DNA of 64,000 nucleotides from Rhodopseudomonas sp. (GTDB lineage Bacteria > Pseudomonadota > Alphaproteobacteria > Rhizobiales > Xanthobacteraceae), in NCBI RefSeq assembly GCF_013377015.1, contig NZ_JACABA010000003.1, positions 427,647 to 491,646 of the forward strand, given 5' to 3'. Positions 1 through 7,870 of the stretch are shown piece by piece (position 1 is the first letter of the stretch; each line of letters begins with the position of its first letter). The translations under genes and the position numbers were made by a program. The notes under the pieces are model-generated. The model saw only the letters and a program-made list of their open reading frames with translations, did not search any database and was not told the origin of the DNA.

Positions 1-531
1 GTCGGTGCTGACCTGAAATTTGCCGTGGGTGACGTTGGAAACGGTGAAGGTGAAGCTGGTGCTATCGGGGTCAGTGACGCTGAAATCGGACGACGCCAGC
101 ACCACCGTGCCGCCTTCTTTCACCGCAACCGAAGCTGAGGTGATCTCCGGGGCATCGTTCACGTTGGTGAAATCGACGGTGCCGTCGATCAAGTTGCCGA
201 GGTGATGAGTGCTCTCGCCGTCGTCGACCTGGACCGAGAAGGTCGGCGCGACTTCGCTGCCATCATGCACAAAGCGGACATGACCCGCATTGAGGTCGGC
301 GCTGGTGAAGATCGTCGCGTCGCTCCAATGCACGCCGTCGGTGCTGGTCTGGAAGCTGCCATGGGTGACGTTCGAAACGGTGAAGGTGAAGCTGCCGCTA
401 TCAGGATCAGTGACGTGGAAATTCGCCGGCCCGAGGATCACGGTGCCGCCCTCGGCCACTACCACGTTGGCGCTGGTGAGCACCGGGGCATCGTTGACCC
501 CGTCGATTGTCAGGGTCAGGCTTTCGTGAAC
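1..531 (-). repeat. Tandem coding repeat, 336-bp period
   Basis: The DNA from about 1-195 is repeated with strong identity at about 337-531, an offset of exactly 336 bp (112 codons). Both copies encode the TFTVSNVTHG and TSTDG/VSTDG segments of cadherin-like repeats. The first copy continues past the window edge, so more units are likely. Confidence 0.7.
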
Positions 532-2028
532 GGTGTCCGGCCCGGATCGGCTGTCGAACGCAATGGTGACCTGGACATGTTGTCCGTCACGAAGAAAGGC
601 AAAGCTGGTCGGATCGTAGCTGACGGCGCCGGTTGCCCGGTCGATCGTCACCAGAGCGGCCAGGTCGACCCCTGCGGGGCTATTGGACGGACCTACGGCG
701 GATACAATTCGGCCGCTGCCGGGGACATAGGGCACGATCACATCGAGGAAAACAGGATCGGTGCTGTCGGGGTCGGTGATGGTCACCTGATCCCCGATGT
801 GGAAATTAGTCGCGTCGGTGACCGTTTTCACGACGACTGCGGGCGCAGTGTTCAAGCGCGTGATGGTCACATTGACGAACGGTGCGCCCGGCGTGCCGTC
901 CGGCAAATTGATGGGAACGGTCGTCGGCTGGCCAATCGGCAGATCCGGCAGCGGCTGAAATTTCAGCGGCTCGGGATTGGAGGTTCCGGGAACCGGATTG
1001 CCTGGCGTCGATCCGGTGCCGGGTGAATTCGACTGCGGATTGGCGTTGGGGACGTAGTTCGGGAAATATTGCTGCAGCGTGAAGCCGATGATTTCCTGCG
1101 CGAGCGGCGTCAGCGTCGGAGCCTGCGACGTCGAGACGTTCTCCGCCCCCGTCACCGTCGTGACTTGCCCAGCGCTGTTGACAGTCCCGATCACCACGGT
1201 CGGGTCGCTCTTGCTATACAGAACATATTCGCCGACGTGATTGCCCGGCTCGACCAGCACCTGGAATTTGACCGGCGGCGCGCCACCCTGCCCGGGCACT
1301 TCGAAGCCGATTTCAACCAGCACCGCGGTGCCGCGAATGCCCATGGTGGCGACCGGGGTATCGACCTTCATGTCGCCGTGCTTCGCGGTTTCTCCGGCGA
1401 CGAAGGTGATGGTGCCCTGAACCAGGCTGAGCAGCGACGAATTCGACGATCCGTTCGGATCGTACACCATCTCGTTCAGCACCATCCGGGCATTCGACGA
1501 CAGACCGAACACGGTGCCGTCGATGAAGGTCAGCCCCAGCGATGAATTCGCGCCTGCCTGAACGACGTCGCCCTTGTTGACCGTATCGCCCATGTTGAGC
1601 TGGATCGCGACGCCGTTGCGGATCGCGGTCGCACTGCCGGCGAGCTTGGTGACGTGGCCGATAACCTTGGCGGCCGACGCGTCGGCACCGGCCTGGGCGA
1701 CCTGGACTTCGCCGGTCAGCGCCTCGACAACCTGCGGCGAGAGGCGCGCGCCATCCGGCGACGCCAGCGCCGCCCGGCTATGCCCTTTGAAATAATCCTG
1801 AACGACCACACGATGATCGTGATCGCGGTCGGAGATCACCAGATTGGCGCCGGATCTCGAATAGTCGCCTGAAAACAGCAGATACGCATCCCCGACAATG
1901 ATAGCGTCGGATGGCCCATGGTGGGTCACGGAATCAATACCGGACGTCGTGCCGGGATGCGCGCCCGGCCCGAGCAGCGAAAACTGCGAGTCAAACGTTT
2001 CAGCGAAATTCAAAATGCCATCCCGCAA
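1..2028 (-). CDS. FecR-domain, cadherin/VCBS-repeat surface adhesin (3' end outside the window)
   Basis: Read on the minus strand, one open frame runs from about 2028 to the window edge (at least 676 codons, no stop), so only the N-terminal part is seen. There is no ATG; candidate starts are TTG at 2028, behind a GAGAGA Shine-Dalgarno, or TTG at 2013. Residues about 125-235 form a FecR-like domain (GHVTKLAGSATAIRNG, FIDGTVFGLS, TPVATMGIRGTAV). A Pro/Asn/Ser-rich linker follows, then repeats opening with NDAPVLTSA and NDAPEITSA and carrying DPDSGSFTF/DPDSTSFTF, typical of cadherin-like/CSPG or VCBS repeats. No Sec signal peptide is visible, as expected for type I secreted giant adhesins. The neighbouring LapG-type protease suggests controlled retention at the cell surface. 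Family assignment is firm; total length and ligand are unknown. Confidence 0.8.
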   Translation of the reverse strand, partial: MRDGILNFAETFDSQFSLLGPGAHPGTTSGIDSVTHHGPSDAIIVGDAYLLFSGDYSRSGANLVISDRDHDHRVVVQDYFKGHSRAALASPDGARLSPQVVEALTGEVQVAQAGADASAAKVIGHVTKLAGSATAIRNGVAIQLNMGDTVNKGDVVQAGANSSLGLTFIDGTVFGLSSNARMVLNEMVYDPNGSSNSSLLSLVQGTITFVAGETAKHGDMKVDTPVATMGIRGTAVLVEIGFEVPGQGGAPPVKFQVLVEPGNHVGEYVLYSKSDPTVVIGTVNSAGQVTTVTGAENVSTSQAPTLTPLAQEIIGFTLQQYFPNYVPNANPQSNSPGTGSTPGNPVPGTSNPEPLKFQPLPDLPIGQPTTVPINLPDGTPGAPFVNVTITRLNTAPAVVVKTVTDATNFHIGDQVTITDPDSTDPVFLDVIVPYVPGSGRIVSAVGPSNSPAGVDLAALVTIDRATGAVSYDPTSFAFLRDGQHVQVTIAFDSRSGPDTVHESLTLTIDGVNDAPVLTSANVVVAEGGTVILGPANFHVTDPDSGSFTFTVSNVTHGSFQTSTDGVHWSDATIFTSADLNAGHVRFVHDGSEVAPTFSVQVDDGESTHHLGNLIDGTVDFTNVNDAPEITSASVAVKEGGTVVLASSDFSVTDPDSTSFTFTVSNVTHGKFQVSTD

Positions 2029-2457
2029 TAGGGTTAAAAGTCTCTCAATAAATTGAGTGTCTTGTTACCATTGGTTGGTTCAATGCGATAGCGTCGCATT
2101 CCGCAAATATTCGCCGTGACCGGCCAAACCGGCGAAATCGCTCTGCTATGGTTTATTCGCCGGCCCCCCGATTTCCCGTGCTTCTGCCCTCTGGACGCCC
2201 TCCCTGGCTGATCTTGCCCGGGTTACCCCGGGGGGCCCACCCGCTTCGCGGCCGGAGAGTCCCGCGGCAGCGCCTGTTGCTCGCCAAAGTCGCATCATTT
2301 CAAATTTGAACGAATTCGGTCTGGCCGGATTCATCGCGATTTCAAGTGCCCGGCCCGGTTAAGCGGTTTCGAAAGCTCGCCCACCCATCCTCGCTCCCAA
2401 TTGATCCGGTCACGCGCTGGCTAATCCGCCAGGCCGATGCCCGGACGGGGGCGTCAG
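2029..2457. promoter_or_regulatory. Divergent intergenic region between adhesin and LapG-like protease
   Basis: About 430 bases carry no convincing gene. The adhesin-proximal end is AT-rich and holds the palindrome CTCAAT-AA-ATTGAG at 2044-2057. On the minus strand it sits directly before the GAGAGA ribosome site of the adhesin, so it could act as an operator or a small hairpin that masks translation. No clear -35/-10 pair was recognised. Confidence 0.35.
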
Positions 2458-3273
2458 ATGTTGAGTTTCGGCCTTTCGCGCGCGCGCCGCGTGCGCAGCG
2501 TTATCTGCGCTTTGGCATTGTTGGCGCTGCCGGCAACAGCCGCCGTCGCCGGCCCGATCCATCCGGCCGGATCGATGGAGGGCGGCGGCTCAGACCCTTT
2601 CGGGCGTCCGACTTCGGCATTGCCGGATGGTGCATTGCAGGAAAAATGGCGGACCGTCGCGCGCGAAATCGAGGCGGAGGGGCTGGTGCTTGCACTTTGC
2701 CAGGAGGATCGCGCACGCTGTGAGTCTACAGCAGCGCTGCAATTTCTGGCGATCGTCGACAGCGCCGCGCCGCTCCGGGGGCGGGCGCGCCTCGGCCATA
2801 TCAATCGCGCCATCAATCTGGCGATCAGGCCGGCCAGCGATCTGGCGCTGTACGGCGACGTCGACGTGTGGAGTTCGCCATTGGCTACGCTGGCCAAGGG
2901 AGCGGGAGACTGCGAGGATTACGCGATCGCGAAGCTGGTCGCGTTACGGACCGCCGGCATCGAACTCAACGATCTGCGGCTGACGATCCTGCACGACGCG
3001 CGTCGCGCGCAGGACCATGCGGTGGTCGCGGCCCGCCTCGACGGACATTGGCTGATCCTCGACAATCAGCGACTGGTGATGCTCGAAGACAACCGGCTCG
3101 AAGGCATTCAGCCGATGTTTTCGATCGATCAAACCGGTGTCAGGCAATATCTGGACATGACGGCTACCAGATCGCCGGCGGTGGAGATCAACCGTCCGCA
3201 GGCCCAACCGGCGTCGGTCTCCGACCTCGACGTGACCGCTGGCCTGCCGGGCTCGCAAGGCATGTCTCGATAA
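2458..3273 (+). CDS. LapG-like transglutaminase-type periplasmic cysteine protease (BTLCP/DUF920)
   Basis: The 271-residue protein begins with an Arg-rich then hydrophobic signal peptide (VICALALLALPATAAVAG). ATG 2458 is preferred over ATG 2437 because GGACGGGGG lies 8-16 bases before it. The bacterial transglutaminase-like catalytic triad is visible: Cys152 in AGDCEDYA, His187 in QDHAVV and Asp202 in LILDNQ. In Pseudomonas the family member LapG cleaves the N-terminal module of the giant adhesin LapA in the periplasm and so releases cells from biofilm; LapD sequesters LapG when c-di-GMP is high. The divergent neighbour is a FecR/cadherin adhesin, the expected substrate class. No LapD homologue is seen here. 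Function as a protease is well supported; the substrate is inferred from context. Confidence 0.85.
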   Translation: MLSFGLSRARRVRSVICALALLALPATAAVAGPIHPAGSMEGGGSDPFGRPTSALPDGALQEKWRTVAREIEAEGLVLALCQEDRARCESTAALQFLAIVDSAAPLRGRARLGHINRAINLAIRPASDLALYGDVDVWSSPLATLAKGAGDCEDYAIAKLVALRTAGIELNDLRLTILHDARRAQDHAVVAARLDGHWLILDNQRLVMLEDNRLEGIQPMFSIDQTGVRQYLDMTATRSPAVEINRPQAQPASVSDLDVTAGLPGSQGMSR

Positions 3274-3421
3274 CCGCATTGCGAACGACGTCGCGACCGC
3301 AATCCATTTCGTCGTCATCATGAACCTCATTGCGGTTCGGCGCGACCAACCGATCACATTGGCGCCGCAACACCACCGCCGCGCTGCTCGGATCGTCCCT
3401 CTCGAACAACCGGATGTAGGG

Positions 3422-3781
3422 ATGATTTCGTCACGTGATCTCGTGAGTTACGGCGCCGCGATGGGACTCATCATCGCAACCGGCACCGGCGCAGTGGCTC
3501 AGGAGAACCGGATGCAGCTCTTCAAGGTCACCACGATCAAGGACGAGATCGTGATCGGGTTGTCGGCCGACGAATTGAAAGTACTCGGCGGCAGCGATGG
3601 CGGCGCGGTTGCCCACGCTCTGGCGCAAAGGGGCGACATGACGGCGTGGCAATACAATGTCCACCGCGGCCCGAATGGTGATCTGCAGCAGGCGCCGACC
3701 GCGAAAATCGGACTGATCGCCCACGCCTCGCTGCGCGTCGAGCCTTATTCCACCACCTATCAGATCCTGCCGCACGATTGA
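3422..3781 (+). CDS. Conserved exported protein of unknown function
   Basis: A 119-residue protein. ATG 3422 is chosen over the further upstream ATG 3320 because it gives a signal peptide (LVSYGAAMGLIIATGTGAVAQ) with a GGATG-type ribosome site before it. The mature part has segments such as VTTIKDEIVIGLSADEL, GGAVAHALAQRGD and a C-terminal LRVEPYSTTYQILPH. I recognise this as a family recurring in Bradyrhizobium/Rhodopseudomonas genomes, but no function is known to me. It has no cysteines or metal motif. It stands alone between the LapG-like gene and a small membrane protein, with no clear operon. Confidence 0.65.
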   Translation: MISSRDLVSYGAAMGLIIATGTGAVAQENRMQLFKVTTIKDEIVIGLSADELKVLGGSDGGAVAHALAQRGDMTAWQYNVHRGPNGDLQQAPTAKIGLIAHASLRVEPYSTTYQILPHD

Positions 3782-3980
3782 GGCGCAATCTGGCGACCAC
3801 CGGCAGCAAAGCTCCCGACTTGAAACAACATTTCCGGGGAACGGCTAACGGCAGCTAAACGCCAAAATCGCAATTCGCCGCCGCAAGTAACGTTGACCGG
3901 TTAGGTTAAAATCAACCTCGCGTTGCGCGCTGCTCCGGCATGGCTACTCTCCCGTAAGAGTTATATTGCGAGGGTGTGCC

Positions 3981-4175
3981 GTGTCTCACTCACTTCATTC
4001 CGCCGATCGCGCAACGCATTTGAAGATCGTCAGTCTCGCGGCATCCTTGACCATCGTGATCGTTCTGGTCGGCATTCACGCGCGCACGGATACGTCGCTG
4101 GTCGCGTCCCGCGCGCCGATCAAGGCCGCTGCTTCGGTGATCCTCAGCAGTGACACCGACCGCGCGATTCGATGA
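3981..4175 (+). CDS. Small single-pass membrane protein of unknown function
   Basis: A 64-residue protein starting at GTG 3981 behind GAGGGTG; a longer TTG start at 3966 is possible. The N-terminus SHSLHSADRATHLKIV is characteristic of a small protein found in many Bradyrhizobiaceae. One hydrophobic segment (IVSLAASLTIVIVLVGI) forms a probable transmembrane helix or uncleaved signal, followed by a short basic periplasmic tail. Function unknown. Its 3' end faces the tail of the ArsR pseudogene on the other strand. Confidence 0.6.
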   Translation: MSHSLHSADRATHLKIVSLAASLTIVIVLVGIHARTDTSLVASRAPIKAAASVILSSDTDRAIR

Positions 4176-4269
4176 CGGCTTGAGGTCACGATCCCCTGCC
4201 AGCCAGCGATTCTGCGCGGCCCTTCGCAGTTCGATGACGTTTCGCGCGGGCCTCGGCAAGACGCCGACC

Positions 4270-4578
4270 TTCGCCCGACTTTTCGCCTTCCGGCAGAAAG
4301 TCACGTGCAGGGCCAGGATGAGGCCGCGAACCTGTTCGCTGGGCAGGGTGTAGAACACCTGCTGTCCGTCGCGGCGGGCATGCATCAGGCGCTCGCTCTG
4401 GAGACGGGCCAGTTGTTGCGACACCGTCGGCTGCCGCCCGTGGAGAACCTCGGCCAGCTCCGAAACGGACTTTTCGCCCCGCGGGCTTGCACAGGATGAT
4501 CGGCCGCGACCTATTCGACAGCATCTTCAGGAAATCGCCGGCCACGCTGGCGTTCTTGCACAATTCGGACGTGTCCAT
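4270..4578 (-). pseudogene. Frameshifted ArsR-family transcriptional regulator
   Basis: The N-terminal half (DTSELCKNASVAGDFLKMLSN...IILCK) and the winged-helix half (GEKSVSELAEVLHGRQPTVSQQ, LARLQSERLMHARRDGQ, FYTLPSEQ) both match ArsR repressors, but they are in different frames. The shift falls in a GGGG run (plus-strand cccc at 4477-4480); removing one G restores a continuous protein. Two positions where the family normally has Leu are Pro (RPIILCKPA), which suggests decay beyond a single error. The second frame reads on to 3990 without the usual stop, overlapping the small gene on the other strand. The metal or thiol-sensing Cys positions cannot be judged. A sequencing error in the G run remains possible. 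The intact gene probably governed itself through the palindrome at 4627-4643. Confidence 0.65.
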
Positions 4579-4626
4579 GCGCTTCACGCCAGACTGCCAA
4601 CGCTTTCGCGCGCCATTATCTCAACC

Positions 4627-4643
4627 GAATTGAAAGTCAATTC
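4627..4643. promoter_or_regulatory. Perfect palindrome GAATTGA-AAG-TCAATTC, candidate ArsR operator
   Basis: Seven-base perfect arms with a three-base spacer lie about 50 bp upstream of the ArsR start codon. ArsR/SmtB repressors bind AT-rich inverted repeats of this type. The site could also act on the porin/efflux genes that start 360 bp to the right. Confidence 0.45.
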
Positions 4644-5005
4644 AAAGGCCGCGCAGGGGCTGCTTGTCCGTTGTGCGCATTATCAAGGGTTGGCAATAGC
4701 CCGCCGCAGAATTGCACGACGCACGACACAGCTTTGATTTGACGCTTTCCGATCTGCCGACACTCTAAAATTATTATAGTTGACGCCAATCTCTGCCGGC
4801 CTACTTGTTGTCCGCGAGTTTGACCGAATTGGTCGATGGGTTGAGGGGACTATCGATGTCATGGCTACGTTGCCTGCGCCAGCTATTGCTTGTTGCGCCA
4901 CTTGTGCACACTGGCTGGTGCCGTGCGGAGACTGAGGTGATCGCGATTAATCGTCCGCAGAAACGCCCTCGATTCGAATCCCGTTCCGAGCGAAAAGGTG
5001 CAAGC
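4644..5005. other. Intergenic region before the OprB-like porin
   Basis: The porin frame stays open back to 4805, but that extension lacks porin character and an internal ATG with a proper signal peptide exists at 5006, so I treat this stretch as leader. It holds an AT-rich patch (CTAAAATTATTATAG) around 4766-4780 that may contain the promoter. No other gene seen. Confidence 0.4.
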
Positions 5006-6361
5006 ATGTTGTTCGGCATTGGGCGGGTAGGTTTGGGCCTCTGCCTTGCCGTACTCGGATTTGCCGCCCCGGCATTAGCCGACGGCCCGGACCAGAACGG
5101 CATCACGGCGCCGTCGATCGCAACCAGCCTGCCGGACAACGGCGATCCAACCGGCATGCGCAAATGGTTGGCGAGCCACGGCATCACTTACAACTTCATC
5201 TATACCAACGATCTGCTGGCCAATGTCAGCGGTGGGCTTCGCCGCGGCACCGTGGATCAGGGCAAGCTCGAATACAATATGACGGTCGATCTTGAGAAAT
5301 TGGCGAACTGGCAGGGACTCAGCTTCTACGCCAACGTCTTTCAGATCCACAACACCGGCCGCATCCGGCGCGATTATGTCGGCGGCATCAATACGATCGC
5401 GGCGATCGAAGCGGTCCCGGCTACCCGACTGTCCGAACTGTGGCTAGAGCAAAAATTCTGGGACGGCAAGGCCAGCGTCCGCGCGGGGCAGCTCGCGGCC
5501 GATTCCGAGTTCTTCTTCAGCAGCCTCAGCTTCATGTTCTTGCAGAGCGACTGGGCGACCATCACGGCCGCCAACCTGCCGAGCGGCGGTCCGGCCTACC
5601 CGCTTTCAACGCCCGGCGTGCGATTCAAAGCCGACCCGAACGCCAACGTCTCGCTCTTGCTCGCGGTGTTCAACGGCGATCCGGCCGGGCCCGGAAACGG
5701 CGACGAGCAACTCCGCAATCGCTATGGCCTGAATTTTCGCGTCCGCGACCCCGCTTTGGTGATCGCCGAGGCGCAATTCCGCGCCAACCAGGGCAAGGAC
5801 GACACCGGTCTGGCCCGGGCGCTCAAGCTTGGCGCTTGGGGCCATTTTGGAGACTTCAACGACCTGCGCTTTGGCAATGACGGCACCCTGCTCGGCGCAA
5901 CCGCCGGAACCGGCGTGCCGGCGACGCGACAGGGAAATTTCGGCCTCTATGGCGTGATCGAGCAGCAGCTTTATCGTCCGGCAGGCGGTGCGGCGGACAG
6001 CGGCGTCTCGGTGTTCAGCCGGGTGTCGTTCAGCCCGTCCGATCGCAACCTGATCGACTTCTTTGTCGATGGCGGGCTGGTTTTCGCCGGTATGGTGCCG
6101 GGACGGCCGGACGACAAGTTCGGCGCAAGCTTCATGTATGCGCGTTTCTCCGACAGCGTCCGCAGTTTCGATCTCGACCGAATCCTGTCGGGCACGCCCG
6201 GATTTGTTCGGGATTTCGAGGCCAATCTGGAACTGTCCTATAGCGCCACGATGGTTCCGGGTTGGACCATGCAGCCGGTGCTGACCTACGTTTGGCATCC
6301 CGCTGGCGACGCCAGCCGAAACGCAATCGTGACCGGCGTTCGCTCGATCTGGCTGTTCTGA
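5006..6361 (+). CDS. OprB-family carbohydrate-selective porin
   Basis: From ATG 5006 (GAAAAGGTG before it) the protein has 451 residues and a clean signal peptide (GLGLCLAVLGFAAPALADG). The mature part shows OprB-type features: GITYNFIYTNDLLANVSGG, RLSELWLEQKFWDGKASVRAGQLAAD, SEFFFSSLS, many alternating beta segments and a C-terminal aromatic residue (SIWLF) typical of outer-membrane barrels. OprB porins let sugars and other small solutes cross the outer membrane. Here it precedes a heavy-metal RND adaptor and pump by 230 bp in the same orientation, so it may serve metal homeostasis rather than sugar uptake; that is inference from position only. Confidence 0.8.
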   Translation: MLFGIGRVGLGLCLAVLGFAAPALADGPDQNGITAPSIATSLPDNGDPTGMRKWLASHGITYNFIYTNDLLANVSGGLRRGTVDQGKLEYNMTVDLEKLANWQGLSFYANVFQIHNTGRIRRDYVGGINTIAAIEAVPATRLSELWLEQKFWDGKASVRAGQLAADSEFFFSSLSFMFLQSDWATITAANLPSGGPAYPLSTPGVRFKADPNANVSLLLAVFNGDPAGPGNGDEQLRNRYGLNFRVRDPALVIAEAQFRANQGKDDTGLARALKLGAWGHFGDFNDLRFGNDGTLLGATAGTGVPATRQGNFGLYGVIEQQLYRPAGGAADSGVSVFSRVSFSPSDRNLIDFFVDGGLVFAGMVPGRPDDKFGASFMYARFSDSVRSFDLDRILSGTPGFVRDFEANLELSYSATMVPGWTMQPVLTYVWHPAGDASRNAIVTGVRSIWLF

Positions 6362-6592
6362 CCGGCAATATCCGGCTTCCGGTCGGGCCGGCCGGCGAAC
6401 GCCCACAGCGCCAAGCGCCTGATCCAATTCGCTGGTCGGATGTGCAAGACCGCGGTCCCGATCTGCTCGGGTCCCGGTCGGAAAATGCCCGATCATGCTC
6501 GGATTTTAACCGCTTTGCATCTTCAATTGGGTAATATAAGCGCAACCATTCGAACGGTCCGTGCGGGCCAATCCGAGTCAGCAAAAGGCGCC

Positions 6593-7837
6593 ATGCCGAA
6601 AGAGTTAGCAAAACGATTCCAACAGATTACGATGAAGCGCCGGGTTCTTGCCGTCGGCGCGGCCGGGCTTGTTGCGGCGCTGGCATTTGAATTGTTGCCC
6701 ACCGCCGAGGCACCGCGGCGCAATTCCGACGTCTCCAGCCAGTCGCGCAAGGGCCAGCAGCGCTATACGCCAACGCCGGCCGAATGGGCCAGCCTGACCA
6801 TCGAACCCGTCCTCGACCGCACCTTCCGCGCCGAACACGTCACCGAAGGCAAGATCGCGGTCGATGAGGACCGCTCGACGCCGGTGTTCTCCCCCTATGC
6901 CGGGCGGGTGACGAAGCTGCTGGCGCGGCCTGGAGATCGCGTGACGCAGGGCCAGGCACTGTTCGTGATCGAGGCGGCCGATACTGTGCAGGCGCAGAAT
7001 GATTTCGTCGCCGCAGCCACGGGGCTGAACAAGGCGAAGTCGCAGTTCGAACTGGCGCAACTCCAAGACAAACGGGCCAGGGATCTGTTCGAGGGCAAGG
7101 CCGTGCCGCTGAAGGACTACCAGCAGACTCAGGCCGCCCTGATCGCGGCGCAGAACGATCTGCGCTCATCGACGACAGCACTCGAGGCCGCGCGAAACCG
7201 GCTCCGCATCTTTGGCCTGACCGAGGAGGCCATCACCGCTTTTCAGGAAAGAGGTCGCATCAATCCAGAAACCACGATCTTCGCGCCGATCTCCGGCACC
7301 GTGGTCCAGCGCAAGATCGGTCCCGGACAATATGTCAGTGCTGGGGCCAGCGACCCAGTGTTCGTGATCGGCGATCTGTCCACCGTCTGGCTCACTGCCT
7401 TCGTTCGCGAGACCGAAGCGTCCACGATCGCGGCGGGACAGCAGATCTCGTTCAGCGTGCTGGCGTTGCCGGGCCGAGAATTGAACGGGCGCATCGACTA
7501 TGTTTCGGCGGCGATCGATCCGGTTACCCGGCGCCTTCTGGTCCGCGCCACCATCGACAATTCCGACGGGCTGTTGAAGCCGGAGATGTTCGCCAACGTC
7601 ACAATCTATTCCGCAGCCGATCATCCGGCAGTCGGCGTGCCGAAACAGGCACTGATCTACGAGGGCGACCAGGTCCGGATTTGGGTGGCGCACGAAGACA
7701 AGACCATCGAGCTGCGCCAGATCAAGCCTGGATTGGCCAATGGTAGCCTGGTCGAGGTGAAAGGCAATCTCAGTCCCGGCGAGAGCGTCGTCACCAGGGG
7801 CAGCCTGTTCATTGACCGCGCCGCATCCGGCAGCTAA
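6593..7837 (+). CDS. RND efflux periplasmic adaptor subunit (CusB/CzcB type)
   Basis: A 414-residue membrane-fusion protein from ATG 6593 (AAAAGGCGCC before it; ATG 6632 is an alternative). It begins with a signal anchor (VLAVGAAGLVAALAF). The biotinyl-lipoyl half-motifs flank a coiled-coil hairpin: SPYAGRVTKLLARPGDRV before it and FAPISGTVVQRKIGPGQYV after it, with the helix pair (NKAKSQFELAQLQDKRARDLFEG) between. Beta-barrel and membrane-proximal parts follow (VSAAIDPVTRRLLVRA). No His/Met-rich metal-binding N-terminus is seen. It links the inner-membrane pump encoded 33 bp downstream with an outer-membrane channel. Confidence 0.88.
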   Translation: MPKELAKRFQQITMKRRVLAVGAAGLVAALAFELLPTAEAPRRNSDVSSQSRKGQQRYTPTPAEWASLTIEPVLDRTFRAEHVTEGKIAVDEDRSTPVFSPYAGRVTKLLARPGDRVTQGQALFVIEAADTVQAQNDFVAAATGLNKAKSQFELAQLQDKRARDLFEGKAVPLKDYQQTQAALIAAQNDLRSSTTALEAARNRLRIFGLTEEAITAFQERGRINPETTIFAPISGTVVQRKIGPGQYVSAGASDPVFVIGDLSTVWLTAFVRETEASTIAAGQQISFSVLALPGRELNGRIDYVSAAIDPVTRRLLVRATIDNSDGLLKPEMFANVTIYSAADHPAVGVPKQALIYEGDQVRIWVAHEDKTIELRQIKPGLANGSLVEVKGNLSPGESVVTRGSLFIDRAASGS

Positions 7838-7870
7838 TTCCCATCCTGGCCTATTCAAGATCGGACCCGG

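Noticed and set aside
202..1545. Plus-strand open frames of 274 and 158 codons opposite the adhesin
   Set aside because: They are antisense shadows of the minus-strand adhesin, rich in Arg/Gly/His, with no domain.
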